Made by a program: the position numbers and the translations under genes
Shown: positions 26,036 through 35,269 of the stretch, piece after piece
Layout of the letters: each line of letters opens with the position of its first letter
How positions within the stretch are numbered: position 1 is the stretch's first letter
The notes under the pieces: model-generated
Databases searched by the model: none
Told to the model about the DNA's origin: nothing
Seen by the model: only the letters and a program-made list of their open reading frames with translations
Source of the DNA: Vibrio sinaloensis
Lineage (GTDB): Bacteria > Pseudomonadota > Gammaproteobacteria > Enterobacterales > Vibrionaceae
Reading direction: 5' to 3'
Assembly (NCBI RefSeq): GCF_023195835.1
Contig: NZ_CP096200.1
Location: 620,001-684,000, forward strand
Length of the DNA: 64,000 bases

Positions 26036-26406
26036 TGAGCAATACGATGGATAAACGTAAACCCACCCTTCTCGAGGTTAACGTGGTTGACTCTCAAGCC
26101 ACTCTGACTTTCAAAGTGGACGCCGATATTCTCGATTTTCGCGGCCATTTTAGTCACTTTCCGCTGTTACCCGGCGTTACCCAAATTGATTGGGCGCTGC
26201 ATTTCGCCATCGCTCATTTGAATACGCCAAAGGCGTTCAAGGGGATGGAAGTGATTAAGTTTCAAGAGCCTATCCTGCCAAACGCCGAAGTCACACTGGA
26301 TCTCAACTGGGATGACGAAAAGCAAAAGCTGGCGTTTAAGTATCACTCACAGCAGGCGGATCGCCACGTGATTCACTCATCAGGCAAAATGAAGTTGGGT
26401 GCTTAA
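26032..26406 (+). CDS. apeI: Hotdog-fold 3-hydroxyacyl-ACP dehydratase, ApeI-like
   Basis: A 124-residue FabZ/FabA-like hotdog protein with FRGHFSHFPLLPGVTQIDWA, which supplies the catalytic His and the fold's central helix. It works with ApeP to dehydrate 3-hydroxy intermediates, leaving the conjugated double bonds of the polyene. It overlaps the ligase stop by four bases. Internal ATGs at 26035 and 26047 are possible alternative starts. Confidence 0.86.
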   Translation: MMSNTMDKRKPTLLEVNVVDSQATLTFKVDADILDFRGHFSHFPLLPGVTQIDWALHFAIAHLNTPKAFKGMEVIKFQEPILPNAEVTLDLNWDDEKQKLAFKYHSQQADRHVIHSSGKMKLGA

Positions 26407-26407
26407 C

Positions 26408-28120
26408 GTGAGCGATTATCGAGCCTGTTTTGTTATTCCCTGCTACAACCACGGCAGTACCGTCGCGGGGGTAGTAGCATCACTGAGCGCTTTTGACCTG
26501 CCGTTTATTTTAGTCGATGACGGCAGCAATCAAGAGACCAAACGTGAGTTACAAGCCTTGGCGGAAAATGACACCATTTGCTTACTGACCTTAGCTGAAA
26601 ACCAGGGCAAAGGTGGGGCAGTCATGGCTGGAATACGCCAAGCCCACCAGCTCGGTTACAGTCACGTCATTCAGATTGATGCCGATGGTCAACACGATAT
26701 TGAGGCTGTTCCCGAACTGCTTGCGCGCTCAAAAGCCGAGCCTACCCACCTTATCTCCGGTCAACCGGTTTACGACGATAGCGTGCCCAAATCTCGACTT
26801 TACGGCCGCTACGCAACCCATGTTTGGGTGTGGATAGAAACGCTATCACTGACGATAAAAGATAGTATGTGTGGTTTTCGCGCCTACCCGGTAGCCAAGA
26901 CGGTCGAGGTGCTCAATCAACACAACATCGGCTCGCGGATGGATTTTGATATCGAGATCCTAGTTCGTATGTACTGGCATGGGGTGGAGATCGATTTCGT
27001 CGAAACACGAGTGATTTACCCTGAAGGCGGCATTTCCCATTTTGATGCCCTTTGGGATAACGTTAAGATCAGTTGGATGCACACCAAGCTGTTCTTCGCC
27101 ATGCTGCCCAAAATTCCACAATTGCTGGCTCGCAATCGCCGCCGCCGAGCGCAAAGTGACAATACGCACTGGTCACGCCGCCAAGAGCAAGGCACCATCA
27201 TCGGGATTAAGTTGTTACTCGCTGTCTACAGCCTGCTTGGCCGTCCGGTGTTCAATCAAATCCTCAAACTGGTGATCGGTTACTACCATCTGACCAGCAA
27301 ACAAGCCAAGCACGCGTCACAAACTTATCTCAACCAATTGCAGCACTACGCCAATCAGCATCAGATTCGCTTGCCCGCCAAACTCTATAGTTACCAGCAT
27401 TTGCTGTCATTTGGCCATACCATGCTCGACAAATTAGCCGCGTGGAAGGGGGATTTCAGTGTCGATAATCTCACCATTCATGGTCAAGAGCATTTTCAGC
27501 ACATGGTCGATCAACAGCAAGGAGTCGTGATTTTAGGCTCCCACTTAGGCAATATTGAGCTGTGCCGAGCCCTAGGTCGCAGACATTCTCAGGTAAAAAT
27601 AAATGCCTTGGTGTTTACCGAACACGCAGAGCGTTTTAACAGCGTAATGAAAGCGGTGAACCCAAGTTCAGAGCTGAACCTGATTCAAGTGAGCTCAATG
27701 GGCCCCGATACCGCTATTTTGTTGCAGCAAAAGATCGAGCAAGGCGAATGGGTGGTGATTGTGGGTGACCGCACCTCGACCAGCAAAGAAAGTCGCTCGG
27801 TTTGGGCCGACTTCTTAGGTAAACAGGCCCCTTTCCCACAAGGCCCATTTATGCTGGCATCGGTACTCAAAGCGCCAGTGTATCTATTGTTTGGTCTGCG
27901 CGATGACAGTCGTGACACGCCGCATTTTGACGTCTATTTCGAACCGTTTAGCCCGCAGATTGTTCTGCCGCGCAAAACACGTCAGCAAGCTCTGACGCAA
28001 GTGGTTCAGGATTACGCCAATCGCCTACAACACTACACACTAAAAGCACCGCTGCAGTGGTATAATTTTTTCAATTTTTGGACTTTAAGTAATCAGCAAG
28101 ATGACGACAAACAACACTAA
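26408..28120 (+). CDS. apeJ: Glycosyltransferase family 2 / lauroyl-type acyltransferase fusion, ApeJ-like
   Basis: A bifunctional protein of about 570 residues. Residues 1-240 form a GT-A glycosyltransferase (CFVIPCYNHG, LVDDGSN, QIDADGQHD). Residues 290-570 form an LpxL-type acyltransferase with GSHLGNIE (HX4E) and VVIVGDRTST. It is expected to build the glycolipid-like anchor of the pigment. The GTG at 26408 fits the family N-terminus better than the GTG at 26399, which overlaps the previous gene. The last 20 bases overlap the ammonia-lyase gene. Confidence 0.87.
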   Translation: MSDYRACFVIPCYNHGSTVAGVVASLSAFDLPFILVDDGSNQETKRELQALAENDTICLLTLAENQGKGGAVMAGIRQAHQLGYSHVIQIDADGQHDIEAVPELLARSKAEPTHLISGQPVYDDSVPKSRLYGRYATHVWVWIETLSLTIKDSMCGFRAYPVAKTVEVLNQHNIGSRMDFDIEILVRMYWHGVEIDFVETRVIYPEGGISHFDALWDNVKISWMHTKLFFAMLPKIPQLLARNRRRRAQSDNTHWSRRQEQGTIIGIKLLLAVYSLLGRPVFNQILKLVIGYYHLTSKQAKHASQTYLNQLQHYANQHQIRLPAKLYSYQHLLSFGHTMLDKLAAWKGDFSVDNLTIHGQEHFQHMVDQQQGVVILGSHLGNIELCRALGRRHSQVKINALVFTEHAERFNSVMKAVNPSSELNLIQVSSMGPDTAILLQQKIEQGEWVVIVGDRTSTSKESRSVWADFLGKQAPFPQGPFMLASVLKAPVYLLFGLRDDSRDTPHFDVYFEPFSPQIVLPRKTRQQALTQVVQDYANRLQHYTLKAPLQWYNFFNFWTLSNQQDDDKQH

Positions 28121-29654
28121 TACCATCACGTTTGGCGCGCAGCCGCTTAGCATTGAAGACGTGGTTGCTATTGCCCAAGGGGCCAATGCCAACCTCAATA
28201 ATTCTCCTGAGTTCACCGCCAAAATCGACCGTGGGGTGGCGTTTCTTGAACGATTACTGCAAGAGGAAGGCGTTATTTACGGTGTCACAACTGGATACGG
28301 CGACTCTTGTACCGTGGCGATCCCACCCAATTTAGTTGATGAGCTGCCACTGCACTTAACTCGCTTCCACGGCTGCGGACTTGGTGAGCTGCTCAGCCAC
28401 CAACAAGCCAGAGCGGTACTAGCGACAAGGCTCTGCTCTCTGGCGCAAGGGGTGTCAGGCGTTAGCCACGAGCTGCTGCAACAAATTATTACGCTGATCA
28501 ATCACGACATCGCACCGCGCATCCCGCAAGAAGGGTCGGTTGGCGCCAGCGGTGATTTAACGCCACTCTCTTATCTGGCTGCAGCGCTGATTGGTGAGCG
28601 AGACGTGTTGTACAAAGGCGAAGTGCGCCCTACCGAGTCGGTCTTTGCCGAACTCGACATTACACCGATCAAGCTTAAACCCAAAGAGGGCTTAGCCTTG
28701 ATGAACGGCACATCGGTCATGACCGCTCTCGCATGTTTAGCCTATAAGCGCGCCGAATACTTAGCCCAGCTGTGTACTAAGATTACCGCTCTGGTATCAG
28801 TGGGCATGCACGGCAACGACTTCCATTTTGACCAAGCGCTGTTTGCGGTTAAGCCGCACCCTGGTCAGCAGCAAATTGCCGCTTGGCTGCGCAGCGATCT
28901 GAAAGCTGAGCGTCCACCGCGCAACAGCGATCGTCTTCAAGACCGCTACTCACTCCGCTGTGCGCCGCATGTGATTGGCGTGGTGCAAGATTCGTTGCCT
29001 TGGCTGCGTTCGATGATTGAAAACGAACTCAACAGCGCTAATGATAACCCGATCATCGATGGCGATAATGAACGTGTGCTACACGGTGGCCATTTTTATG
29101 GCGGCCATATTGCGATGGCGATGGATACACTCAAAACCGGTATTGCCAACTTAGCCGACCTTCTCGATCGTCAAATGGCGCAATTGATGGATTATAAGTT
29201 CAACAACGGCTTACCGTTCAACTTAACGGGAGCGGAAGGCGAGCGCAAACCGATCAACCACGGATTTAAAGCCGTGCAAATTGGCATTTCCGCTTGGACC
29301 GCAGAAGCCCTCAAGCACACTATGCCCGCCAGCGTGTTCTCTCGTTCAACCGAGTGTCATAACCAAGACAAAGTCAGCATGGGCACCATCGCAGCACGTG
29401 ATTGCCTAAGAGTCCTTGAACTCACTGAGCAAGTGGCCGCAGCTTCGCTGTTAGCCAGTGTTCAAGCAATTGAAATTCGTCGCCGCCACAACGAACTGGA
29501 TGAGCAGCATATGAGCACCAGTTTAAAAGCGATTCGTGACGCCGTGTTGACTGAGTTTGATTTCGTTGCCGAAGACCGCCCGCTCGAACATGACTTGCGT
29601 CATTTCATCGCGCGCATTCAGCAGCGCCACTGGGCACTATACCCGGAGGCATAA
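28101..29654 (+). CDS. Aromatic amino acid ammonia-lyase (HAL/TAL/PAL family) in the APE operon
   Basis: A 517-residue lyase of the MIO family. The triad that cyclises to the MIO electrophile is A149-S150-G151 in GSVGASGDLTPLSYLAAAL. YGVTTGYGDS and ENELNSANDNPIID are also present. At the selectivity position histidine lyases have Ser-His and the Rhodobacter tyrosine lyase has His-Leu, whereas this protein reads F89-H90. Context favours deamination of tyrosine or phenylalanine to a cinnamate-type starter for ApeH (inference). It overlaps apeJ by 20 bases and apeK by one. It is not part of the canonical apeC-apeR set. Confidence 0.87.
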   Translation: MTTNNTNTITFGAQPLSIEDVVAIAQGANANLNNSPEFTAKIDRGVAFLERLLQEEGVIYGVTTGYGDSCTVAIPPNLVDELPLHLTRFHGCGLGELLSHQQARAVLATRLCSLAQGVSGVSHELLQQIITLINHDIAPRIPQEGSVGASGDLTPLSYLAAALIGERDVLYKGEVRPTESVFAELDITPIKLKPKEGLALMNGTSVMTALACLAYKRAEYLAQLCTKITALVSVGMHGNDFHFDQALFAVKPHPGQQQIAAWLRSDLKAERPPRNSDRLQDRYSLRCAPHVIGVVQDSLPWLRSMIENELNSANDNPIIDGDNERVLHGGHFYGGHIAMAMDTLKTGIANLADLLDRQMAQLMDYKFNNGLPFNLTGAEGERKPINHGFKAVQIGISAWTAEALKHTMPASVFSRSTECHNQDKVSMGTIAARDCLRVLELTEQVAAASLLASVQAIEIRRRHNELDEQHMSTSLKAIRDAVLTEFDFVAEDRPLEHDLRHFIARIQQRHWALYPEA

Positions 29655-30103
29655 TGGAGCAAGCTATCGCATTTCCGCTCGACGCTGAGGTGACATTGGT
29701 CACCTCATTCCAAGACGCCGACCCTATGGGAGTTATCTATCACGGTAACTATTTTCGCTTTTTTGAAGAAGCACGCCGAGTCATGATGGATAAAATCAAC
29801 TATGGCTATTTGGCAATGAATGAGTCTGGCTACATGTGGCCGATCATCGATACCCGAGTGAAGTACGTCAAAGCGATTCCGTTCAACCACAGGATTCGCG
29901 TTTGCGCCACGTTAACCGAGTGGGAAAACCGTCTGCGGGTCGACTACGTCATTTACGACGCCGAAAGCGGACAAAGAATGTGTAAAGCGCACACCACTCA
30001 AGTTGCGGTCTCGATTGAGCAGCAAGAGATGTGTTTTGCTTCACCTAAGGTGTTCATTGATAAAATAGAACAATGGCACAAGTTTGGGAGCGTCGACCAA
30101 TGA
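29654..30103 (+). CDS. apeK: 4-hydroxybenzoyl-CoA-type thioesterase, ApeK-like
   Basis: A 149-residue hotdog thioesterase of the 4HBT/YbgC type, with DADPMGVIYHGNYFRFFEEARR, where the first Asp region and the NYFRFFEEAR helix are characteristic. It probably releases or edits the aryl or polyene chain from CoA or ACP. The start shares one base with the lyase stop, and its stop forms ATGA with the next gene. Confidence 0.87.
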   Translation: MEQAIAFPLDAEVTLVTSFQDADPMGVIYHGNYFRFFEEARRVMMDKINYGYLAMNESGYMWPIIDTRVKYVKAIPFNHRIRVCATLTEWENRLRVDYVIYDAESGQRMCKAHTTQVAVSIEQQEMCFASPKVFIDKIEQWHKFGSVDQ

Positions 30104-30705
30104 GAACCTGCTGGCTTGCGTTGCTGGCCCTATCGCCTGTGTGTTGGGGTCAAATTAACACCTTAGAGCAACTCGAAACACAACTGGCGCAACATCCAAT
30201 TGTTCGCGGCGAGTTTACCCAACAGCGCCACTTAGAGATGTTCGCCGAGCCACTCAGTTCCTCCGGTCGTTTCACCTTAAGCAAGCAGCAAGGGTTACTG
30301 TGGCAACAAAACACCCCATTTGCGGTGAACTTAGTATTAACTCAAGATAAGCTGAGGCAAACCTTTGTCGATCAAGCGCCGCAGACCATCAGTGCCGAGC
30401 AAAACCCGCTGGTGTTCTATTTTAGCCGAGTGTTCCTGGCGGTTTTCCATGGCGATACTCAAGCCCTTCAAACCGAGTTTGAACTCGACTTTTCAGCGCA
30501 AGACGACCAGTGGCAGCTGGTGCTAACTCCGCGACAGGCCCCACTCAATCAGGTATTTAGCACGATAACCCTAAGCGGCGATCAAGCTATCGATTCACTC
30601 GTACTGCAAGAGCTTCGTGGCGATCAGACCGAGATCCAATTTAGCCACCAAACTCACCAACCAGAGACGCTCACCGATGCTGAACAAGCGCAATTCAGCT
30701 TCTAA
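30100..30705 (+). CDS. apeL: LolA-like periplasmic carrier, ApeL-like
   Basis: A 201-residue secreted protein with a signal peptide (MRTCWLALLALSPVCWGQ) and a LolA-like fold suggested by IVRGEFTQQRHL and SSGRFTLSKQQGLLWQ. It likely shuttles the lipid-like pigment across the periplasm. The start is the ATG at 30100, overlapping the thioesterase stop, not the upstream frame from 30073. The end overlaps the exporter by 29 bases. Confidence 0.85.
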   Translation: MRTCWLALLALSPVCWGQINTLEQLETQLAQHPIVRGEFTQQRHLEMFAEPLSSSGRFTLSKQQGLLWQQNTPFAVNLVLTQDKLRQTFVDQAPQTISAEQNPLVFYFSRVFLAVFHGDTQALQTEFELDFSAQDDQWQLVLTPRQAPLNQVFSTITLSGDQAIDSLVLQELRGDQTEIQFSHQTHQPETLTDAEQAQFSF

Positions 30706-33004
30706 TTCTGGCCGTCGACTGGCATTGATCTGGTTAGTGCTGGTGCTTGCCTGCGCGGCTTTGCTCGTCAAACAGTGGCTGACATCGCCCGTTTCACCGA
30801 TTGAAACCAACGTGCTAAAGCTGCTACCCAAAAACCAGCACAATCCGATCGCTGAACAAGCGTTTGAGTCAGTCGCTAACCATTTTAGTGACCAAGTGGT
30901 GTTTGTGCTCAGCGCCGACAGCGAGCCGCAGCGCTACGCCGCCGCGCATCAGCTTGAGCAGCAGTTGCGGGCAACGGGGCTATTTACCAAAGTGGTCGGC
31001 AAAATCTCAGCCGAGGAGCAAAATCAGTGGGCCAATTTCTATTATCAGCACCGTTACTTGCAACTCACCCCAACCCAACGCGAACGCCTTGAGCATAGCC
31101 CTGAGCAGCAAACGCAGCAGGTCATCCAAGCCTTGTATAACCCCTTTTCTGGCGTCACTGGTAACGAGCTAAAAAACGATCCTTTTTTGCTATTTCGCGA
31201 CTTTTTGGCCGAGCTTACCTCGCTCAACAACCAATTTCGTCTTAAGCAAGACTTCTTAACTGCCGAGTACCAAGGCCAGCACTACGTGTTGGTTACCGCA
31301 ACACTCGCCAGTTCCCCTTACAGCTTAAGCGCTCAGCAAGGCGTGGCTGAAATCAAACGCATTGAACAAGCAGTAAGCGCCAAGTATCAGGCGAAGATCT
31401 ATCATACTGGGGTGCTGTTTTATGCCGAATTTGGCAGTCAGAGTGCCAAGTCTGAAATCAGCACCATCGGGCTGTTTTCTCTACTTGGCGTGGTGGTGTT
31501 AATTGTGACGGTTTTTCGCAGCGCTGCTCCACTTGCTCTGGCACTGCTGTCGATCACCACAGGTCTGTTGGTGACGTTGTCGCTGACCACCCTGCTATTT
31601 GGCAAGGTGCATTTGTTTAGCTTGGTATTCGGCGCCAGTTTAATCGGCGTCTCGATTGATTACGCGTTCCACTACCTGACTGAACGACTCGCGGCGGGCG
31701 AGCAATGGGACAGCCAGCGCGGGCTGCAACACATATTCGCGGCGATCACTCTTGGTTTAATCACGAGCTTAATTGGCTACTTAGGCATGCTGATCGCACC
31801 GTTCCCCGGTTTACAGCAGTTGGCGCTGTTCTCCTCTATCGGTCTACTGGGTGCCTATATCACTGTGGTGGTTTGGTATCCGCTGTTGGCAAGAAAAGCC
31901 ACGCCCTCGCGTCCGTTACCGGGCCAACACTTAGCCCATCGCTGGCTCGCGCTTTGGTCATCGCCTCGCGTTAAATTCGCCCTTCCAGCGCTGTGTATTT
32001 TAGCTAGTCTGCTCACTTTGACCGCCATGCGCTACGACGACGATATTCGTCAACTGCAAGCCATGCCGAGCTCTCTTAAACAACAAGAGCAATTGATCAG
32101 TGACATCAGCGGCTTGCGATCGTCACAGCAGATGTTGGTGGTGAGTGCTGCTAATGATGAACAACTGATGCAAAGGTTGGAGTCATTAAGCCCGACATTT
32201 GAACAATGGCAGCAAACGGGTGTGATGGGCGGTTATCAAAGTCTGAGCCAATATTTGCCCTCATTAGCGACCCAAGCGCAAAACTACGCACTGATTGATT
32301 CTCTGTATCAAAAGCAAGGGTCAAAACTGGCGCAGGCCTTACGACTAAATCAAGTACCCAGCCTTGAGCAACCTCTTAAGCTACTGACCTTAGACAACTA
32401 TCTTGATCAGCAGGTCGCTGCACCGGTGCGTTTTCTTTATGTCGGTCAAGTCGGTGAACAGGTGGCCGCAGTGGTGGTGCTTGATCAAATCGAGCAACTT
32501 AATCAGGTCAAAGCCTTTGCCGATGCGCACGGCGATATCAGTTACCTGAACAAGGCGGAAGAAATCTCCAGTTTATTTGCAGAGTACCGGGTCAAAGTGA
32601 TGGAATTGCTACTGCTAGCGATCGCTGTGATTGGTGCATTGCTGGCCAAGCGCTATGGCATAAAACACGCGCTGCTTGTCTTGGCGCCATCAGTCATTGC
32701 CTGTGTCGCAGGGCTTGCCGCAGCCGTCGCTCTAGGCTCGACACTCAACCTGTTCAACTTGCTGGCGCTGATCCTAATCATCGGCATTGGTATCGACTAC
32801 ACCTTATTTTTTGCCGAAAAAGCGCGCAGTGCGAGCACCTTACTTGCCATCAGCCTATCCGCCATGACTACCTTGCTGTCGTTCGGTTTGTTGTCACTGA
32901 GTCAAACCCATGCGATTCATAGTTTTGGCGTGACGGTATTAAGTGGTATTTTTGTCGCTTGGCTACTTTCGCCATTGGCCATTAACGATCCGGAGCCACA
33001 ATGA
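30677..33004 (+). CDS. apeM: MMPL/RND-type exporter, ApeM-like
   Basis: A 775-residue inner-membrane exporter. It has one N-terminal helix, a large periplasmic loop, a bundle of helices (about residues 240-420, with GVSIDYAFHYLTERL), a second loop and a second bundle at the end (IGIGIDYTLFFAEKA). The repeated GxxxDY motifs are the proton-relay signature of MMPL/HAE3 proteins. It probably moves the APE precursor out of the inner membrane, handing it to ApeL. The start is the ATG at 30677; the longer frame from 30617 lies inside apeL. Confidence 0.87.
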   Translation: MLNKRNSASNSGRRLALIWLVLVLACAALLVKQWLTSPVSPIETNVLKLLPKNQHNPIAEQAFESVANHFSDQVVFVLSADSEPQRYAAAHQLEQQLRATGLFTKVVGKISAEEQNQWANFYYQHRYLQLTPTQRERLEHSPEQQTQQVIQALYNPFSGVTGNELKNDPFLLFRDFLAELTSLNNQFRLKQDFLTAEYQGQHYVLVTATLASSPYSLSAQQGVAEIKRIEQAVSAKYQAKIYHTGVLFYAEFGSQSAKSEISTIGLFSLLGVVVLIVTVFRSAAPLALALLSITTGLLVTLSLTTLLFGKVHLFSLVFGASLIGVSIDYAFHYLTERLAAGEQWDSQRGLQHIFAAITLGLITSLIGYLGMLIAPFPGLQQLALFSSIGLLGAYITVVVWYPLLARKATPSRPLPGQHLAHRWLALWSSPRVKFALPALCILASLLTLTAMRYDDDIRQLQAMPSSLKQQEQLISDISGLRSSQQMLVVSAANDEQLMQRLESLSPTFEQWQQTGVMGGYQSLSQYLPSLATQAQNYALIDSLYQKQGSKLAQALRLNQVPSLEQPLKLLTLDNYLDQQVAAPVRFLYVGQVGEQVAAVVVLDQIEQLNQVKAFADAHGDISYLNKAEEISSLFAEYRVKVMELLLLAIAVIGALLAKRYGIKHALLVLAPSVIACVAGLAAAVALGSTLNLFNLLALILIIGIGIDYTLFFAEKARSASTLLAISLSAMTTLLSFGLLSLSQTHAIHSFGVTVLSGIFVAWLLSPLAINDPEPQ

Positions 33005-33615
33005 AGAAGCGCACAATTTTTTCCCTGTTCACGTTAAGCCTAATGTTGACGGCGTGCGCTTCGACACCTGAGCTCAGCACTCCCGAAGTGGCACTAAGCC
33101 AAGATCAGAGTGTGCACTTACCAACACCTCAATCACTCGGCTACCGACTCGCGGCCAGCCAACTGATTGAGGCAAGTTGGCAGCAAGATAAGCAGAGTCA
33201 AAGTCAACAGTTGCCAGTACAACTGCAAGTGGGTGAAGACCAACTAGTGCTGGCCGGTTTTTCCTCTTGGGGAACGCGAATTCTCTCTGTTAACTATCAA
33301 CAAGGAAGGATCAGCAGCGATGTAATGGCTGGCTTGGGTGCCACCTTGCCCAAGCCAGAGCAGGTGCTGTTTAACTTGATGATCACGCTCTGGCCGAGTT
33401 CCGCTTGGGAAGGCCCGCTAAATAAGGTAAGGTGGCAACTGGTCGACAATGATGATAGCCGGGTAATTTTCAATAGTGATGGCGATCCGGTCATTGATAT
33501 CCAGTACAGCAACCAAGACAGACTGAATGGGACAATCACTTTTCGTCATCTGATCGACAACTACACCATTAGCATTAAAACACTGCAGTTCCAGCGACAA
33601 CCAATAACACCATAG
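33001..33615 (+). CDS. apeN: DUF3261 lipoprotein, ApeN-like
   Basis: A 204-residue lipoprotein with lipobox LTACAS (Cys19) after SLFTLSLM. DUF3261 proteins accompany APE and related clusters. By analogy with LolB, it may receive the pigment at the outer membrane (inference). It overlaps the exporter stop by four bases. Confidence 0.83.
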   Translation: MKKRTIFSLFTLSLMLTACASTPELSTPEVALSQDQSVHLPTPQSLGYRLAASQLIEASWQQDKQSQSQQLPVQLQVGEDQLVLAGFSSWGTRILSVNYQQGRISSDVMAGLGATLPKPEQVLFNLMITLWPSSAWEGPLNKVRWQLVDNDDSRVIFNSDGDPVIDIQYSNQDRLNGTITFRHLIDNYTISIKTLQFQRQPITP

Positions 33616-33624
33616 ATTGCCATC

Positions 33625-34812
33625 ATGCTGACACACGTTTCTCAACCCATTTTTATCCAAGACTGTGGCTTTCACTCTGCGATGGGCGCGGCGCACGCCG
33701 ACATCCACCGCTGCCTGTCTGGTGAACGCGAAGCCAATATGGTTCGCGATGACGACATTCTCAACTCTGGTCAATCGACGGTTATTGGCCGCATAAATCA
33801 GCCACTGCCAACGCCTGCCGACCATTTAGCGAACTTCAATACCCGTAATAATCGCCTCGCGCTCTCTGCTCTGCAGCAAATCGAGGCGTCAGTGCAAGCC
33901 GCGGTTAAGCAATTTGGCGCTGACCGAGTCGCGGTGGTGATAGGTACCAGCACCTCCGGTATTGCTGACGGTGAAAACGCTTATCAGCAAAAAATCACCC
34001 AAGGTGAGTTCTCACCGGGTTATCACTATCGCAAACAAGAGCTTGGCAACACCAGCGACTTTATCGCCGCGTACTTTGGTTTGAGCGGTCCGTGCTACGC
34101 GGTCTCAACCGCCTGCTCTTCAAGTGGGCGCGTGTTCATCAGTGCCCAACGACTGCTCAACAGCGGTTTGGCCGATGCGGTAATCGTAGGGGGTGTCGAT
34201 ACCATCTGCCGCTTAACCCTGAATGGGTTCAATGGTTTGGAGGCGCTCTCTTCTGAGCTGTGTCAGCCATTTAGCGCCTCACGCGACGGCATCAACATTG
34301 GCGAGGCTGCCTGCCTGATGCTGCTCAGTCGCCAACCGGCCAAAGTCGCTCTGCTCGGTGCAGGAGACAGCTCAGATGCACACCATATTTCTGCCCCGCA
34401 CCCAGAGGGGAAAGGCGCTGAACAAGCGATGCAAAAGGCGCTAGAGAATGCAGGCCTTACCGCAGAGGAGATTGGCTACATCAATGCCCACGGCACGGCC
34501 ACTAAACTCAACGATAGTATGGAAAGCAAAGCCATCATGCGCCTGTTTGGTGACCAAGTCCCTGTCAGCTCAACCAAACCCCTGACTGGGCATACCTTAG
34601 GGGCAGCCAGTGCGACGGAAGCCGCCATCGCCTGGCATATTTTAAATTTCGACTTACCACTGCCGATTCAGCGTTGCCAAGCGAAGGCCGAGGATATCGA
34701 GGTTTCACTAGTAGAAACCGAGACCCGGCTCAACGGCAAAGCCATTTTAAGTAACTCTTTTGCGTTTGGTGGTAATAACATTAGTCTTATTTTCGGTTAT
34801 CCCAATGACTAA
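33625..34812 (+). CDS. apeO: 3-ketoacyl-ACP synthase, ApeO-like
   Basis: A 395-residue FabF-type ketosynthase. The active-site cysteine is C164 in STACSSSGRV, and the two histidines are in NAHGTATKLND and KPLTGHTLGAAS. It elongates the polyene chain, in known systems as a heterodimer with ApeC. It overlaps the following dehydratase gene by 8 bases. Confidence 0.9.
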   Translation: MLTHVSQPIFIQDCGFHSAMGAAHADIHRCLSGEREANMVRDDDILNSGQSTVIGRINQPLPTPADHLANFNTRNNRLALSALQQIEASVQAAVKQFGADRVAVVIGTSTSGIADGENAYQQKITQGEFSPGYHYRKQELGNTSDFIAAYFGLSGPCYAVSTACSSSGRVFISAQRLLNSGLADAVIVGGVDTICRLTLNGFNGLEALSSELCQPFSASRDGINIGEAACLMLLSRQPAKVALLGAGDSSDAHHISAPHPEGKGAEQAMQKALENAGLTAEEIGYINAHGTATKLNDSMESKAIMRLFGDQVPVSSTKPLTGHTLGAASATEAAIAWHILNFDLPLPIQRCQAKAEDIEVSLVETETRLNGKAILSNSFAFGGNNISLIFGYPND

Positions 34813-35269
34813 CATTGCTTCAATCGACCAACTATTGCCTCATGACGAGCCGATGATCTTAATCGATCGTGCGCTCGAGGTCGGTCAAGATTCGATTCAC
34901 TGCCAAGTGGATATCTCGAATCGAAATCCATTTTTTAATGTCGAGCAAGGTACCATCCCTGCTTATGTCGGCATCGAGTTTATGGCTCAATCCGTCGCGG
35001 CTTGGTCTGGCTATCATGCCCTGCAGCAAGGCCAGCCACCGCCGATCGGTTTTTTGCTTGGCAGTCGCCGCTATCACACCAATGGTGAGGCGTTTACCGC
35101 AGGTCAAACCTTAGACATTTATGCCGAAAAAATGATGGAAGACAACGGAATGGCGGTTTTCACCGCTCGGATTGAACAGCAAGGCGAGGCTGTCGCCAGT
35201 TGCCAGCTCAATGTCTACGTTCCATCACCACAAAAACTAAAAGAAATGAAAATCAGGAGTCAATCATGA
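34805..35269 (+). CDS. apeP: Hotdog-fold dehydratase, ApeP-like
   Basis: A 154-residue FabA/FabZ-like protein with LLPHDEPMILIDRALE and the helix YVGIEFMAQSVAAWSGYHA. It is the second dehydratase of the cluster and possibly pairs with ApeI. The start is the ATG at 34805 inside the end of apeO. The stop forms ATGA with the ketoreductase gene. Confidence 0.86.
   Translation: MTNIASIDQLLPHDEPMILIDRALEVGQDSIHCQVDISNRNPFFNVEQGTIPAYVGIEFMAQSVAAWSGYHALQQGQPPPIGFLLGSRRYHTNGEAFTAGQTLDIYAEKMMEDNGMAVFTARIEQQGEAVASCQLNVYVPSPQKLKEMKIRSQS

Noticed and set aside
30889..30904. RutR-like sequence TGACCAAGTGGT inside apeM
   Set aside because: It is coding and has no promoter context. The right half lacks the final TCA, and no purine gene is nearby.
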